A model generated the notes under the pieces. The model did no database searches. It was not told the DNA's origin and saw only the letters and a list, made by a program, of their open reading frames with translations. DNA of 44,765 bases from contig JAUNPP010000001.1 in assembly GCA_030536685.1 (NCBI GenBank), forward strand, positions 103,944-148,708, in the 5' to 3' direction. Every line of letters starts with the position of its first letter. Within the stretch, counting starts at the first letter, position 1. The translations under genes and the position numbers were made by a program. Below, piece after piece: positions 33,858 to 41,346 of this stretch. The stretch comes from Lachnospiraceae bacterium. Lineage in GTDB: Bacteria; Bacillota; Clostridia; Lachnospirales; Lachnospiraceae.

Positions 33858-35717
33858 ATGCAGTTTCTTCTTGTGGCGGTGAATGCCAAATATATTCATT
33901 CCAATCTGGCGGTCTATAGTCTGTCGGCTTATGCAAAGGCAAAGGGGCTGGATACGGAAATCGCGGAGTATACAATCAATCATCAGATGGAGTCGGTTTT
34001 GCGGGATATTTATCGGAAGCGTCCGAGGGCAATCGGATTTTCCTGCTATATCTGGAATATGGATTTTATAAAGGAGCTGGCGGAGGAACTGCATAAGCTG
34101 CTGCCGCAGGTTCCCATTTGGCTGGGAGGCCCTGAGGTATCGTGGAATCCTGAGGAGCGGCTTTTGGAAATGCCTTTTGTAACGGGAATCATGCTGGGAG
34201 AAGGTGAAGAAACGTTTGTACAGCTGGCGGCGGGGTATGCCAGCAGAAGCTGTGAGGCTGGAAACTGTGCCAGCGGAAGCTGTGAGGCCTGGGAGGCGGA
34301 AATTTCCGGTTTGTGTATACGTGACAGGCTGGGGAATCCGGTGCGGACTGCAAAGAGAGAGCTGCTTTCGATGGATTCTCTGATTTTTCCTTATCAGCAT
34401 ATGAGTGATTATGAAAACCGCATTATTTATTATGAAACAAGCAGGGGCTGTCCGTTTTCCTGCAGCTACTGCCTTTCTTCAGTTGAGAAAAAACTGCGTT
34501 TCAGAAGTCTTTCTCTGGTGTTTGAGGAGCTTGATTTCTTTTTGCGGGAAAAGACAGCGCAGGTAAAGTTTGTGGATCGGACATTTAACTGCCGTCATGA
34601 GCATGCGTATGCAATCTGGAAATATATTCTGGAGCATGATAATGGCATTACGAATTTTCATTTTGAGATTTCGGCGGATTTGCTGCGCGAGGAGGATTTT
34701 GCACTGTTTGCCGGGATGCGTCAGGGGCTGATCCAGCTGGAAACAGGGGTTCAGACCACAAATCCGGAAACGATCCGTGCAATCGGCAGAACTATGAACC
34801 TGGAAAAGGTTGCACAGAATACGGAAAGGGTGCGCCGGGGACATAATATCCATCAGCATCTGGATCTGATTGCAGGGCTTCCGAAGGAGGATCTGAACAG
34901 CTTTAAAAAATCATTTAATGATGTGTATGCTATGAAGCCTGACCAGCTTCAGCTGGGATTTTTGAAAGTGCTCCACGGAACACGGATGGAGAGGGAGAAA
35001 AAGGAACACGGGCTGGTTTACCGTACGCATCCGGCCTATGAGATCCTGTACACCAGATGGCTCTCCTATGATGATATTCTGCAGCTGAAAAATGTGGAAG
35101 AAACATTGGAAGAGTATTATAACAGCGGGCAGTTTACTGTGACGCTTTCCTATATAATGCCTTTTTTTGAAACGCCGTTTGATTTTTATGTACGTTTTGG
35201 AGATTTTCTGAGAGCAGAGGGCTATCGGGATGTTAATCAGAACCGGGTGGGACGTTATCGGGCGCTGCGCCATTTTCTGAAGGAGACTCTCAGAGAAAAG
35301 GAGGGCTTTTTCGAAGAACTTCTGGATGAATTGCTGACGTTTGATTACTGTCTTAGAGAAAAACTGAACCGGGTTCCTGAATTTGTTCCGGATCAGGAAA
35401 AATGGAAAAAGCTGACGGCTGACTTCTTTGCAAAGGAGATCAAGGAAGGCAGATGGTTCGGTGAGGAAGCGCTTGATCTTTCCTACCGACAGCTGCGCGG
35501 GCGCTGCCAGCCTCTTGTATTTCGTTGGAATGTGATGGCTTATGCAGGGAAATTTCCGGAAATGAAACCATTTTGTAACAGTAGCGACACGAAAGCTACA
35601 CATTTATATGATAAAATGCCGTCAAGCGGCTGGTTGGCAGTGTTTGATTATGAAAATCGAAGCGCACTGGACCATAATGCGAATGTAATATGGATTCCGC
35701 TTGCAGAATTTATATGA
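33858..35717 (+). CDS. B12-binding-domain radical SAM protein with DUF4080
   Basis: 619 residues. An N-terminal cobalamin-binding-type Rossmann domain (about 1-130; IGFSCYIWNMDFIKELAEEL, WLGGPEVS, LGEGEETF) is followed by a radical SAM barrel with the iron-sulfur motif CPFSCSYC (about 197-204) and a C-terminal DUF4080 region. The lower-ligand DxHxxG of methyl-cobalamin enzymes is not evident, as is common in this subgroup. Function is unknown; it is frequent in Clostridia. A ten-residue unit (ASRSCEAGNC / ASGSCEAWEA) is tandemly repeated at about 128-147, between the domains. GGGGTAGG precedes the ATG. Confidence 0.85.
   Translation: MQFLLVAVNAKYIHSNLAVYSLSAYAKAKGLDTEIAEYTINHQMESVLRDIYRKRPRAIGFSCYIWNMDFIKELAEELHKLLPQVPIWLGGPEVSWNPEERLLEMPFVTGIMLGEGEETFVQLAAGYASRSCEAGNCASGSCEAWEAEISGLCIRDRLGNPVRTAKRELLSMDSLIFPYQHMSDYENRIIYYETSRGCPFSCSYCLSSVEKKLRFRSLSLVFEELDFFLREKTAQVKFVDRTFNCRHEHAYAIWKYILEHDNGITNFHFEISADLLREEDFALFAGMRQGLIQLETGVQTTNPETIRAIGRTMNLEKVAQNTERVRRGHNIHQHLDLIAGLPKEDLNSFKKSFNDVYAMKPDQLQLGFLKVLHGTRMEREKKEHGLVYRTHPAYEILYTRWLSYDDILQLKNVEETLEEYYNSGQFTVTLSYIMPFFETPFDFYVRFGDFLRAEGYRDVNQNRVGRYRALRHFLKETLREKEGFFEELLDELLTFDYCLREKLNRVPEFVPDQEKWKKLTADFFAKEIKEGRWFGEEALDLSYRQLRGRCQPLVFRWNVMAYAGKFPEMKPFCNSSDTKATHLYDKMPSSGWLAVFDYENRSALDHNANVIWIPLAEFI
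34239..34298 (+). repeat. In-frame 30-bp tandem duplication in the radical SAM gene
   Basis: Units 34239-34268 and 34269-34298 encode ASRSCEAGNC and ASGSCEAWEA. They lie between the B12-binding domain and the radical SAM barrel. Confidence 0.9.
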
Positions 35718-35724
35718 ATTTATT

Positions 35725-35764
35725 GAACCTATATGAGCTATATAGAACCTATATGAGCTATACT
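35725..35764. repeat. 20-bp tandem repeat just after the radical SAM stop
   Basis: GAACCTATATGAGCTATATA at 35725-35744 and a near-identical copy at 35745-35764, preceded by a related GAATTTAT-TATGAATTTATT overlap with the last codons and stop. Confidence 0.9.
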
Positions 35765-35790
35765 GGTAACATAAATGGGAGGTACAGGAT

Positions 35791-35892
35791 ATGTATAATA
35801 AGAAATTTCAGAGGATGGTAGCCGGCATTATCGCAGGACTTTTAGTTGCTGCCATGCTGGTGACCGGGATTATGGCAGGCCTTGGAATTTAA
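35791..35892 (+). CDS. Small single-pass membrane protein, 33 residues
   Basis: ATG 35791 follows GGGAGGT with 7-bp spacing, an excellent ribosome-binding site. The product starts MYNKKFQRMV and then has one hydrophobic helix (about residues 9-32) rich in Ala, Gly, Ile and Val, ending in GLGI. The basic N terminus suggests it stays cytoplasmic. Very short membrane proteins of this shape are often missed by annotation; no function is known to me. It lies between the radical SAM and VanW genes. Confidence 0.65.
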   Translation: MYNKKFQRMVAGIIAGLLVAAMLVTGIMAGLGI

Positions 35893-36061
35893 CCAGTTTT
35901 CGGTCAATCGTCGGTAGAATGCTTAATCTGCTCAGGCATCAGCTGCAGTTATTTAAATATTTTGCATATTTACAATGAGCCTGAGGAAAATGTGAGATTT
36001 ATTTTAGGAATTTTTGTGCTGCATGGCAGAAAAATATAAAAAAGTATAGCGAAGTTTTTTA

Positions 36062-36214
36062 TTGCAAATGCTGATTAATGTGATAAAATAATAGCTTAAA
36101 GCAGGAACCGCTTTATTCCCGCGAGCAAAGAGCCAAGCGGACATGCTTGCAGCGGGGTATTTGATTGCGGAACAAATATCACATATTCAGGATATGAGGG
36201 AGGAAGAAAATCTT
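36062..36214 (+). promoter_or_regulatory. Promoter and structured leader of the vanW-family gene
   Basis: TTGCAA (36062-36067), 16-bp spacer and TAAAAT (36084-36089) form a plausible promoter. The leader of about 118 nt can form AAAGC/GCTTT and a larger hairpin CCCGC...GCGGG enclosing CAAGC/GCTTG (about 36095-36157). I match it to no known riboswitch class. The rest of the 322-bp gap (35893-36061) has one long-range inverted repeat (CTCAGGC/GCCTGAG) and no gene. Confidence 0.45.
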
Positions 36215-37792
36215 ATGAAGAAACGTGCAGTCTTTGGTGTACTGGCACTGGTTCTGATTCTGGCCTTTGGAGGCGGAGCTCTGGCAGCAAAACAGGTTTT
36301 GGAAACGAAAGATGGAGTTATCGTGGAAGGTGTTTATGCCGGAGATATCAATCTTTCAGGTCTTACTGCAAAAGAAGCAGAAAGTGCCATTCAGAAATAT
36401 ATTGATGAGCTGGAAGCCAAAAAGATCACAATGGTTACCGGCAAACATAAAGATACGCTGAAATTAAGTGATATCGGAATCGAATGGTCTAATCCGGAGA
36501 TTCTGGATGAGGCAATGGAATTAGGAAAAAGCGGCAATTTAATTGCACGTTTTAAGGATCTGACAGATCTGAAGATGAAAAATCATGTTTATGATCTGAA
36601 TCTTCAGGTGAATGATAAAAAGATCAATAAATTTATTAAGAATACGCTCAAAGCCTATGATCAGGAAGCGAAGGAGCCTTCTATGAAACGCTCCGGCGGA
36701 GTTTTTCAGATCACAGAGGAAGAGGAAGGCCTTGTAGTGAATTCCAAAAAGACCATTGCGTCGATCAACAAATTACTGAAAAAGAACTGGGATTCCGATA
36801 AAGCTACCGTAAAAACAACTGTAAAAGTAGCAAAGCCGAAACATACGGCGGCTGATCTTAAAAAGGTAAAAGACCTTATGGGACAGCGCACTACTACCTA
36901 TGCATCAGGCAACAGAGGACGTTCCCAGAGTCTGGAGCTTAGTGCTTCCCGTCTGAACGGCACCATTATCTGGCCCGGCGAGACAATTTCCACATCTCTT
37001 CTGATGGGCGAGCGTTCTCAGGCAGGCGGCTATGGTACAGGTCAGGGTTATTTTGGTACGGATGTAGAGGAGACTGTTGGCGCAGGTATCTGCCAGACTG
37101 CTTCTACGCTTTACAATGCGGCTTTGTATGCAGAGCTGGACATTGCACAGCGTTATCCTCATACGCTGATCGTTCATTATGTGGATTATGGTATGGATGC
37201 AACGATTTACGCGGGCAGCGATTACAAAAATCCCATGAAGGATCTGAAACTGAAGAACCCCTATAAGGATCCGATTTATATTGAATCATCTGCAGGCGGC
37301 GGATATTGTACATTCCGTATTTACGGCAATGACACAAGAGCGGAAAACCGTGAGGTGAAGTATATTTCAAAAACTCTCAGCGAGAGTTATCCGAACGGTA
37401 TCACCTATATAGATGATCCTACAAAGCCGGCAGGCTATCAGGAAACAACTCAGGGTGCTTTCCCTGCAGTAAAAGCAACTTTAACAAAAGTTGTATATGT
37501 GGATGGAAATGAAACAGAACGTACTTTGCTTCACACAGATTCCTACAGAGGAGCGAATAAAAAGGTAATTCGCGGTACAAAACAGCCTGAAACCACCGCG
37601 GCGCCTTCAACAGAAGCACCGACCACGAAGCCTGAAAAACCCGGATCAGAGACTACGAAAGCATCTGAAACAACAAAGGCTCCTGAGACAACAAAAGCCC
37701 CTGAAACAACAAAGGCCCCTTCAGCCAATAAAGCACCGACGAATCAGGCGCCTGCATCCGACAAAAAGCCTGAAGCATCGGCGGCAGACTGA
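36215..37792 (+). CDS. VanW-family surface protein with YoaR-like peptidoglycan-binding domain
   Basis: 525 residues. The N-terminal membrane or signal segment is MKKRAVFGVLALVLILAFGG (1-24). Residues about 30-220 hold two YoaR-like (PG_binding_4) domains; VanW follows (about 225-370) with SSGLNG-like signatures WPGETIS, GAGICQTASTLYNAAL and YPHTLIVHYVDYG. A G5-like segment is next, and then a Pro/Thr-rich tail with four ETTKA[SP] hexapeptides. No sortase motif is seen. The ATG at 36215 follows GGGAGGAAG; the longer frame from 36143 is unlikely because it would hide the signal sequence. It is probably a cell-envelope protein exposed outside; precise role unknown. Confidence 0.88.
   Translation: MKKRAVFGVLALVLILAFGGGALAAKQVLETKDGVIVEGVYAGDINLSGLTAKEAESAIQKYIDELEAKKITMVTGKHKDTLKLSDIGIEWSNPEILDEAMELGKSGNLIARFKDLTDLKMKNHVYDLNLQVNDKKINKFIKNTLKAYDQEAKEPSMKRSGGVFQITEEEEGLVVNSKKTIASINKLLKKNWDSDKATVKTTVKVAKPKHTAADLKKVKDLMGQRTTTYASGNRGRSQSLELSASRLNGTIIWPGETISTSLLMGERSQAGGYGTGQGYFGTDVEETVGAGICQTASTLYNAALYAELDIAQRYPHTLIVHYVDYGMDATIYAGSDYKNPMKDLKLKNPYKDPIYIESSAGGGYCTFRIYGNDTRAENREVKYISKTLSESYPNGITYIDDPTKPAGYQETTQGAFPAVKATLTKVVYVDGNETERTLLHTDSYRGANKKVIRGTKQPETTAAPSTEAPTTKPEKPGSETTKASETTKAPETTKAPETTKAPSANKAPTNQAPASDKKPEASAAD
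37646..37717 (+). repeat. In-frame 18-bp tandem repeat, 4 copies, in the VanW-family tail
   Basis: SETTKA, SETTKA, PETTKA, PETTKA. Such Pro/Thr repeats are common in wall-spanning tails. Confidence 0.95.
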
Positions 37793-37864
37793 TATCGTAC
37801 TCAGTTCTTAGAGCATAAGACTTTACAGGAAAAGCTTTTATAACAGAAATTTTTACACACAGGG

Positions 37865-37890
37865 TTTTTCAATAGAATTTTTCAACAGAA
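37865..37890. repeat. 13-bp tandem duplication downstream of the VanW-family gene
   Basis: TTTTTCAATAGAA then TTTTTCAACAGAA, in the 121-bp gap before the AIRS-domain gene. Confidence 0.85.
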
Positions 37891-37913
37891 TTTGCTGAGG
37901 ATTTATTTACAGA

Positions 37914-38576
37914 ATGGATAGAAAATACATTATGAAAGCGGAGAAGGCTGTGTCCCTCTCCGCTTTTGCGGATTATTATGGAATAACAGCGTATGACAAA
38001 AAGCTGGAACAGGCTTTTGATGAACCGGAGATTCATCCGGGACAGGAGATTGTGCTTTGCGGCTGTATCGGGCTGATTGGCACGGTTTATCTGGCTGAAC
38101 ATGAAAAGGAAGCGCTTGGTAAAACTCTGCCGGATCATTTTATTCGCTCCGGCGCAGCCCTTGCGGATAGGACAGGGATTCTTCCCGATCCGCAGGAGGC
38201 AAAAAAAACAGGTGTGACTGCCATGTATCAGATTGGTGAGGGAGGTCTGCTGAATGGTTTATGCAGGCTGGCAGCGGACAGCAAAACCGGTTTTTGCATT
38301 GATTATGAGGAAGTGCCGGTTAAACAGGTAACAATCGAATGCTGCGAGGTATTTGATCTGAATCCATGGCAGCTGATGTCTGGCGGCTGCGTTTTGATGG
38401 TTACAGAGCATGGCTATGAGACCAGACATGTATTTGAAAAGCTTGGGGTACCTTGCCGAATAATCGGCTATATTTCCAGGGATCATGATAAGGTAATCTG
38501 TCATGATGATATTCGCAGCTGTTTAAATCGCCCTGAGCCGGATGAACTGCTGAAGATTTATCCTGAAAAAAATTAA
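37914..38576 (+). CDS. AIR synthase-related C-terminal domain protein (HypE-like, lacks ATP domain)
   Basis: 220 residues. The region PGQEIVLCGCIGLIGTVYLAEHEKEAL, then GVTAMYQIGEGGLLNGLCRLAADSKTG, the VPVKQ junction and LNPWQLMSGGCVLMVTEHG resemble the AIRS C-terminal half of HypE/SelD/PurM/ThiL proteins. The N-terminal ATP-binding half found in true HypE is missing, so it is either a truncated relative or a specialised single-domain protein. No hydrogenase genes are nearby. A start at 37935 (second Met) is possible. Confidence 0.7.
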   Translation: MDRKYIMKAEKAVSLSAFADYYGITAYDKKLEQAFDEPEIHPGQEIVLCGCIGLIGTVYLAEHEKEALGKTLPDHFIRSGAALADRTGILPDPQEAKKTGVTAMYQIGEGGLLNGLCRLAADSKTGFCIDYEEVPVKQVTIECCEVFDLNPWQLMSGGCVLMVTEHGYETRHVFEKLGVPCRIIGYISRDHDKVICHDDIRSCLNRPEPDELLKIYPEKN

Positions 38577-38630
38577 AAAAATTATAAGATAGAGAGTACT
38601 TTTTTCCGGGAAACATGATATACTCATGAG

Positions 38631-38836
38631 TACATTGTATGGAATGCCCCGCCGGGATACGAGTGTCAGACACCGGTCGTTGAGATATTGCGGGCAGAAC
38701 CATTTTTGGAAATAATATGATACCAGAGGCAAAAGGTCTGGTTGCGCAGCAATGGAGCAATTCGTGGTATCAAATCAGGTGCAAAATACTTTTTGCCCCT
38801 GATATCATAACATAGGAGCTTAAGGAGGAAAAGCAG
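38631..38836 (+). promoter_or_regulatory. Structured leader with competing hairpins upstream of lrp-aminotransferase operon
   Basis: A TATACT at 38619-38624 would give a leader of about 205 nt. Domain 1: TGCCCCGC (38645) pairs with GCGGGCA (38690), enclosing ACGA/TCGT and GTGT-CAG-ACAC. Domain 2: GATACCA (38719) / TGGTATC (38765) competes with ACCAGA (38722) / TCTGGT (38737). Hairpin 3: ATCAGG-T-GCAAAA / TTTTGC-C-CCTGAT (38774-38803). The 3' arm TTTTGCCCCTG (38791-38801) can instead pair with CAGAGGCAAAA (38724-38734). This looks like a switch, but no known riboswitch consensus is recognised. Confidence 0.5.
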
Positions 38837-39322
38837 ATGAGAGACAAGATTCTCGCAGTTATTGAAAAAAACAGCCGTATTGATCTTCGCGAACTGGCGA
38901 TTTTGCTGGGAGAGGATGAAACCATAATAGCCAATGCCATCGCGGATATGGAGAAAGAGCATATTATCTGTGGTTATCATACTCTGATCAACTGGGATAA
39001 TACATCTGAAGAAAAGGTAACTGCTCTGATTGAAGTAAGAGTAACTCCTCAAAGAGGCAGAGGCTTTGATAATTTTGCAGAACGCATTATGAAATATCCG
39101 GAAGTGAATGCGGTTTATCTGATGTCAGGTGCATACGATTTTACTGTAATTCTGGAAGGTAAAACCATGCGCGGCGTATCTCAGTTCGTAACAGAAAAGC
39201 TGTCTGTTCTGGATCAGGTTATGAGTACAGCAACTTATTTTATTTTGAAAAAATATAAAGATCACGGAATCGTACTGGTAGACGAGACAAAAGAAGATGA
39301 AAGGATGAAGATTACACCATGA
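38837..39322 (+). CDS. Lrp/AsnC-family transcriptional regulator
   Basis: 161 residues. N-terminal helix-turn-helix (about 1-50; LRELAILLGEDETIIANAIADMEKE) and C-terminal RAM ligand-binding domain (about 70-145) with VYLMSGAYDFTVILEG. AAGGAGG lies 8 bp before ATG. The stop overlaps the aminotransferase start (ATGA), so the two are translationally coupled. It is probably an amino-acid-responsive regulator of its own operon. Confidence 0.9.
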   Translation: MRDKILAVIEKNSRIDLRELAILLGEDETIIANAIADMEKEHIICGYHTLINWDNTSEEKVTALIEVRVTPQRGRGFDNFAERIMKYPEVNAVYLMSGAYDFTVILEGKTMRGVSQFVTEKLSVLDQVMSTATYFILKKYKDHGIVLVDETKEDERMKITP

Positions 39323-40488
39323 AAGATCCTATTTCTAAAGTTTGCAGAGAAATTCAGCCTTCGGGAATCCGTAAGTTTTTCGATGTAGTAAATGAAATGC
39401 CAGATGCAATTTCACTTGGTGTAGGCGAACCGGATTTTGATACACCCTGGCATATTCGCGAGGAAGGCATTTATTCTCTGGAGCATGGACGTACTTATTA
39501 TACCTCCAATGCAGGTTTAAAAGAGCTGAAGGAGGAAATCTGTCTTTACCTGAAAAGAAAGTTTAATCTTTCCTATCAGGAGCAGCAGATTCTGGTAACG
39601 ATCGGCGGCAGCGAGGCGATTGATATCGGTCTTCGCGCTATGGTCGATCCCGGGGATGAGGTTCTGATTCCCGAACCGTGTTATGTTTCCTATCTTCCCT
39701 GTACGCAGCTGACTCATGCAGTGCCTGTTCCGCTTCCTCTGAAGGAGGAGAATGAATTTCAGCTGACTGCAGCTGAGGTGGAGGAAAATTGTACAGACAA
39801 GACAAAGGTTTTGATCCTGCCTTTTCCCAACAATCCGACAGGTGCTGTGCTGACACGTAAAAATCTGGAAGAAATTGCAAAAGTTTGCGTGGAACGCGAT
39901 ATTTATGTTATTTCTGATGAAATTTACGCAGAGCTGACTTACGGCGAGAAGCATGTAAGTATCGCAGAGCTTCCCGGTATGGCAGAAAGAACGATTGTAA
40001 TCAATGGATTTTCCAAGGCATTTGCAATGACCGGCTGGCGTCTGGGCTATGCGGCAGGACCTCAGGAGATCATCGATCAGATGATAAAAATTCATCAGTT
40101 TGCAATTATGTGTGCTCCTACCACGAGCCAGTATGCGGCAGTGGAAGCGCTGCGCAACGGAGATGATGATGTTGCCAATATGACAGAGGCTTACAATCAG
40201 AGACGCCGTTACCTGCTCCATGAGCTTCGCCGTATCGGTATGGATTGTTTTGAGGCAAGAGGTGCATTTTACGTGTTCCCCAGCGTCAAAAAGTACGGCA
40301 TGACTTCTGAAGAATTTGCAACCAGATTACTGGAAGAGCAGAAAGTGGCCGTTGTACCCGGCAGCGCATTCGGCAGCAGCGGAGAAGGCTATATTCGTAT
40401 TTCCTATGCATATTCTCTGGAAAGTCTGAAAAAGGCTCTGGAGCGCGTGGAAGAATTTGTAAAAACTCTGACAGTAAAGGAAGCGTAA
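39319..40488 (+). CDS. PLP-dependent class I/II aminotransferase
   Basis: 389 residues, fold type I. The PLP lysine is in NGFSKAFAMTGWRLGYAAG (about 235); NNPTGAVLTRKNLE, the SDEIYAELTYG Asp/Tyr pair and the substrate-binding Arg in YIRISYAYS are present. It is similar to aspartate/aromatic aminotransferases (PatA/AspC-like), but the substrate cannot be decided. It overlaps the Lrp-type regulator upstream; trmL follows 3 bp after the stop. Confidence 0.92.
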   Translation: MKDPISKVCREIQPSGIRKFFDVVNEMPDAISLGVGEPDFDTPWHIREEGIYSLEHGRTYYTSNAGLKELKEEICLYLKRKFNLSYQEQQILVTIGGSEAIDIGLRAMVDPGDEVLIPEPCYVSYLPCTQLTHAVPVPLPLKEENEFQLTAAEVEENCTDKTKVLILPFPNNPTGAVLTRKNLEEIAKVCVERDIYVISDEIYAELTYGEKHVSIAELPGMAERTIVINGFSKAFAMTGWRLGYAAGPQEIIDQMIKIHQFAIMCAPTTSQYAAVEALRNGDDDVANMTEAYNQRRRYLLHELRRIGMDCFEARGAFYVFPSVKKYGMTSEEFATRLLEEQKVAVVPGSAFGSSGEGYIRISYAYSLESLKKALERVEEFVKTLTVKEA

Positions 40489-40491
40489 TCC

Positions 40492-40986
40492 ATGAATATT
40501 GTATTACATGAGCCTGAAATCCCCGGCAACACCGGAACAATCGGAAGAACCTGTGTTGCGACAGGTACCAGACTACATCTGATTGAACCACTGGGATTTC
40601 AGATTAATGATAAAACATTAAAACGTGCAGGGCTGGATTACTGGCCCGACCTGGATGTGACCATTTATAAGAACTTTGAGGAATTTCTCGAAAAGAATCC
40701 CGGCGCCCATATTTTTATGGCTACCACAAAAGCGAAGAAGCTTTACACGGAAGTGGAGTACGGACCTGATGATTACATTATGTTCGGAAAAGAAAGCGCC
40801 GGAATTCCGGAGGAAATCCTTGTTAATTATGAAGAAACTGCGATTCGTATACCGATGAATCCCAACATCCGTTCCCTGAACCTTTCAAACTCCGCATCAA
40901 TCGTTCTCTACGAAGCACTGCGCCAGCAAAACTTCGCAGGAATGCAGCATGACGGGGAGCTTCATAGATTGCATTGGAAGTTATAG
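40492..40986 (+). CDS. trmL: tRNA (cytidine(34)-2'-O)-methyltransferase
   Basis: 164 residues, SPOUT family. Signatures NIVLHEPEIPGNTGTIGRTC at the N terminus, MFGKESAGIPEEIL and IPMNPNIRSLNLSNSASIVLYEAL form the knotted SAM site. It methylates the wobble base of tRNA(Leu) species in characterised homologues. Last gene of the lrp-aminotransferase operon. Confidence 0.94.
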   Translation: MNIVLHEPEIPGNTGTIGRTCVATGTRLHLIEPLGFQINDKTLKRAGLDYWPDLDVTIYKNFEEFLEKNPGAHIFMATTKAKKLYTEVEYGPDDYIMFGKESAGIPEEILVNYEETAIRIPMNPNIRSLNLSNSASIVLYEALRQQNFAGMQHDGELHRLHWKL

Positions 40987-40998
40987 TTTTGGGGATGG

Positions 40999-41140
40999 GG
41001 ACAGAGGGGTGTCCAGTTGACGCCGCAGCCCAATGATACGAAGTCTTTCCGGGAGCTACGTGAGGCATTGACATGCCTCAATGCTCCCTATAAGACTTGT
41101 ATCATTGGGCTGCGGCTGGTTTTTGCGGAAATCCTCTGTC
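40999..41140 (+). repeat. Variable-stem hairpin element, copy D
   Basis: Begins 13 bp after the trmL stop. Head GGGGACAGAGGGGTGTCCAG then TTGAC; stem arm GCCGCAGCCCAATGATAC (41022-41039) with an exact complement at 41099-41116. An unpaired G is followed by AAGTCTT/AAGACTT, GGGAGC/GCTCCC and TGAGGCAT/ATGCCTCA. The tail is CTGGTTTTTGCGG and then CTGTC (41136-41140). Confidence 0.9.
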
Positions 41141-41218
41141 ATCATGCCCGAAAACTATATGTGAGAGGGACGTTACTGGGTCCAGAAGATATATGTGAGA
41201 AGGACGTGTTGTAGGAAG

Positions 41219-41325
41219 TATATGAGGGGCAGGTTCACATCCGCCAGTGACGTAGTGCATTTTCAGCTTTTCATACAGCGGATTGAAGAAGGCATCGGGG
41301 ATTGGTTTAAGGTTGTCCATCCCCC
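41219..41325 (-). pseudogene. Fragment resembling a DUF4143 AAA-ATPase
   Basis: A minus-strand stretch between hairpin copies D and E reads MDNLKPIPDAFFNPLYEKL and then KMHYVTGGCEPAPHI. It resembles the segment of AAA ATPases with DUF4143 that ends in a Gly-Gly-Met-Pro turn. No Walker motifs or continuation are present, so it is at most a relic. The rest of 41141-41346 has a 33-bp-spaced direct repeat (ATATGTGAGA-GGACGT). Confidence 0.35.
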
Positions 41326-41346
41326 CATAGCTGTTTAAAATTTCAT

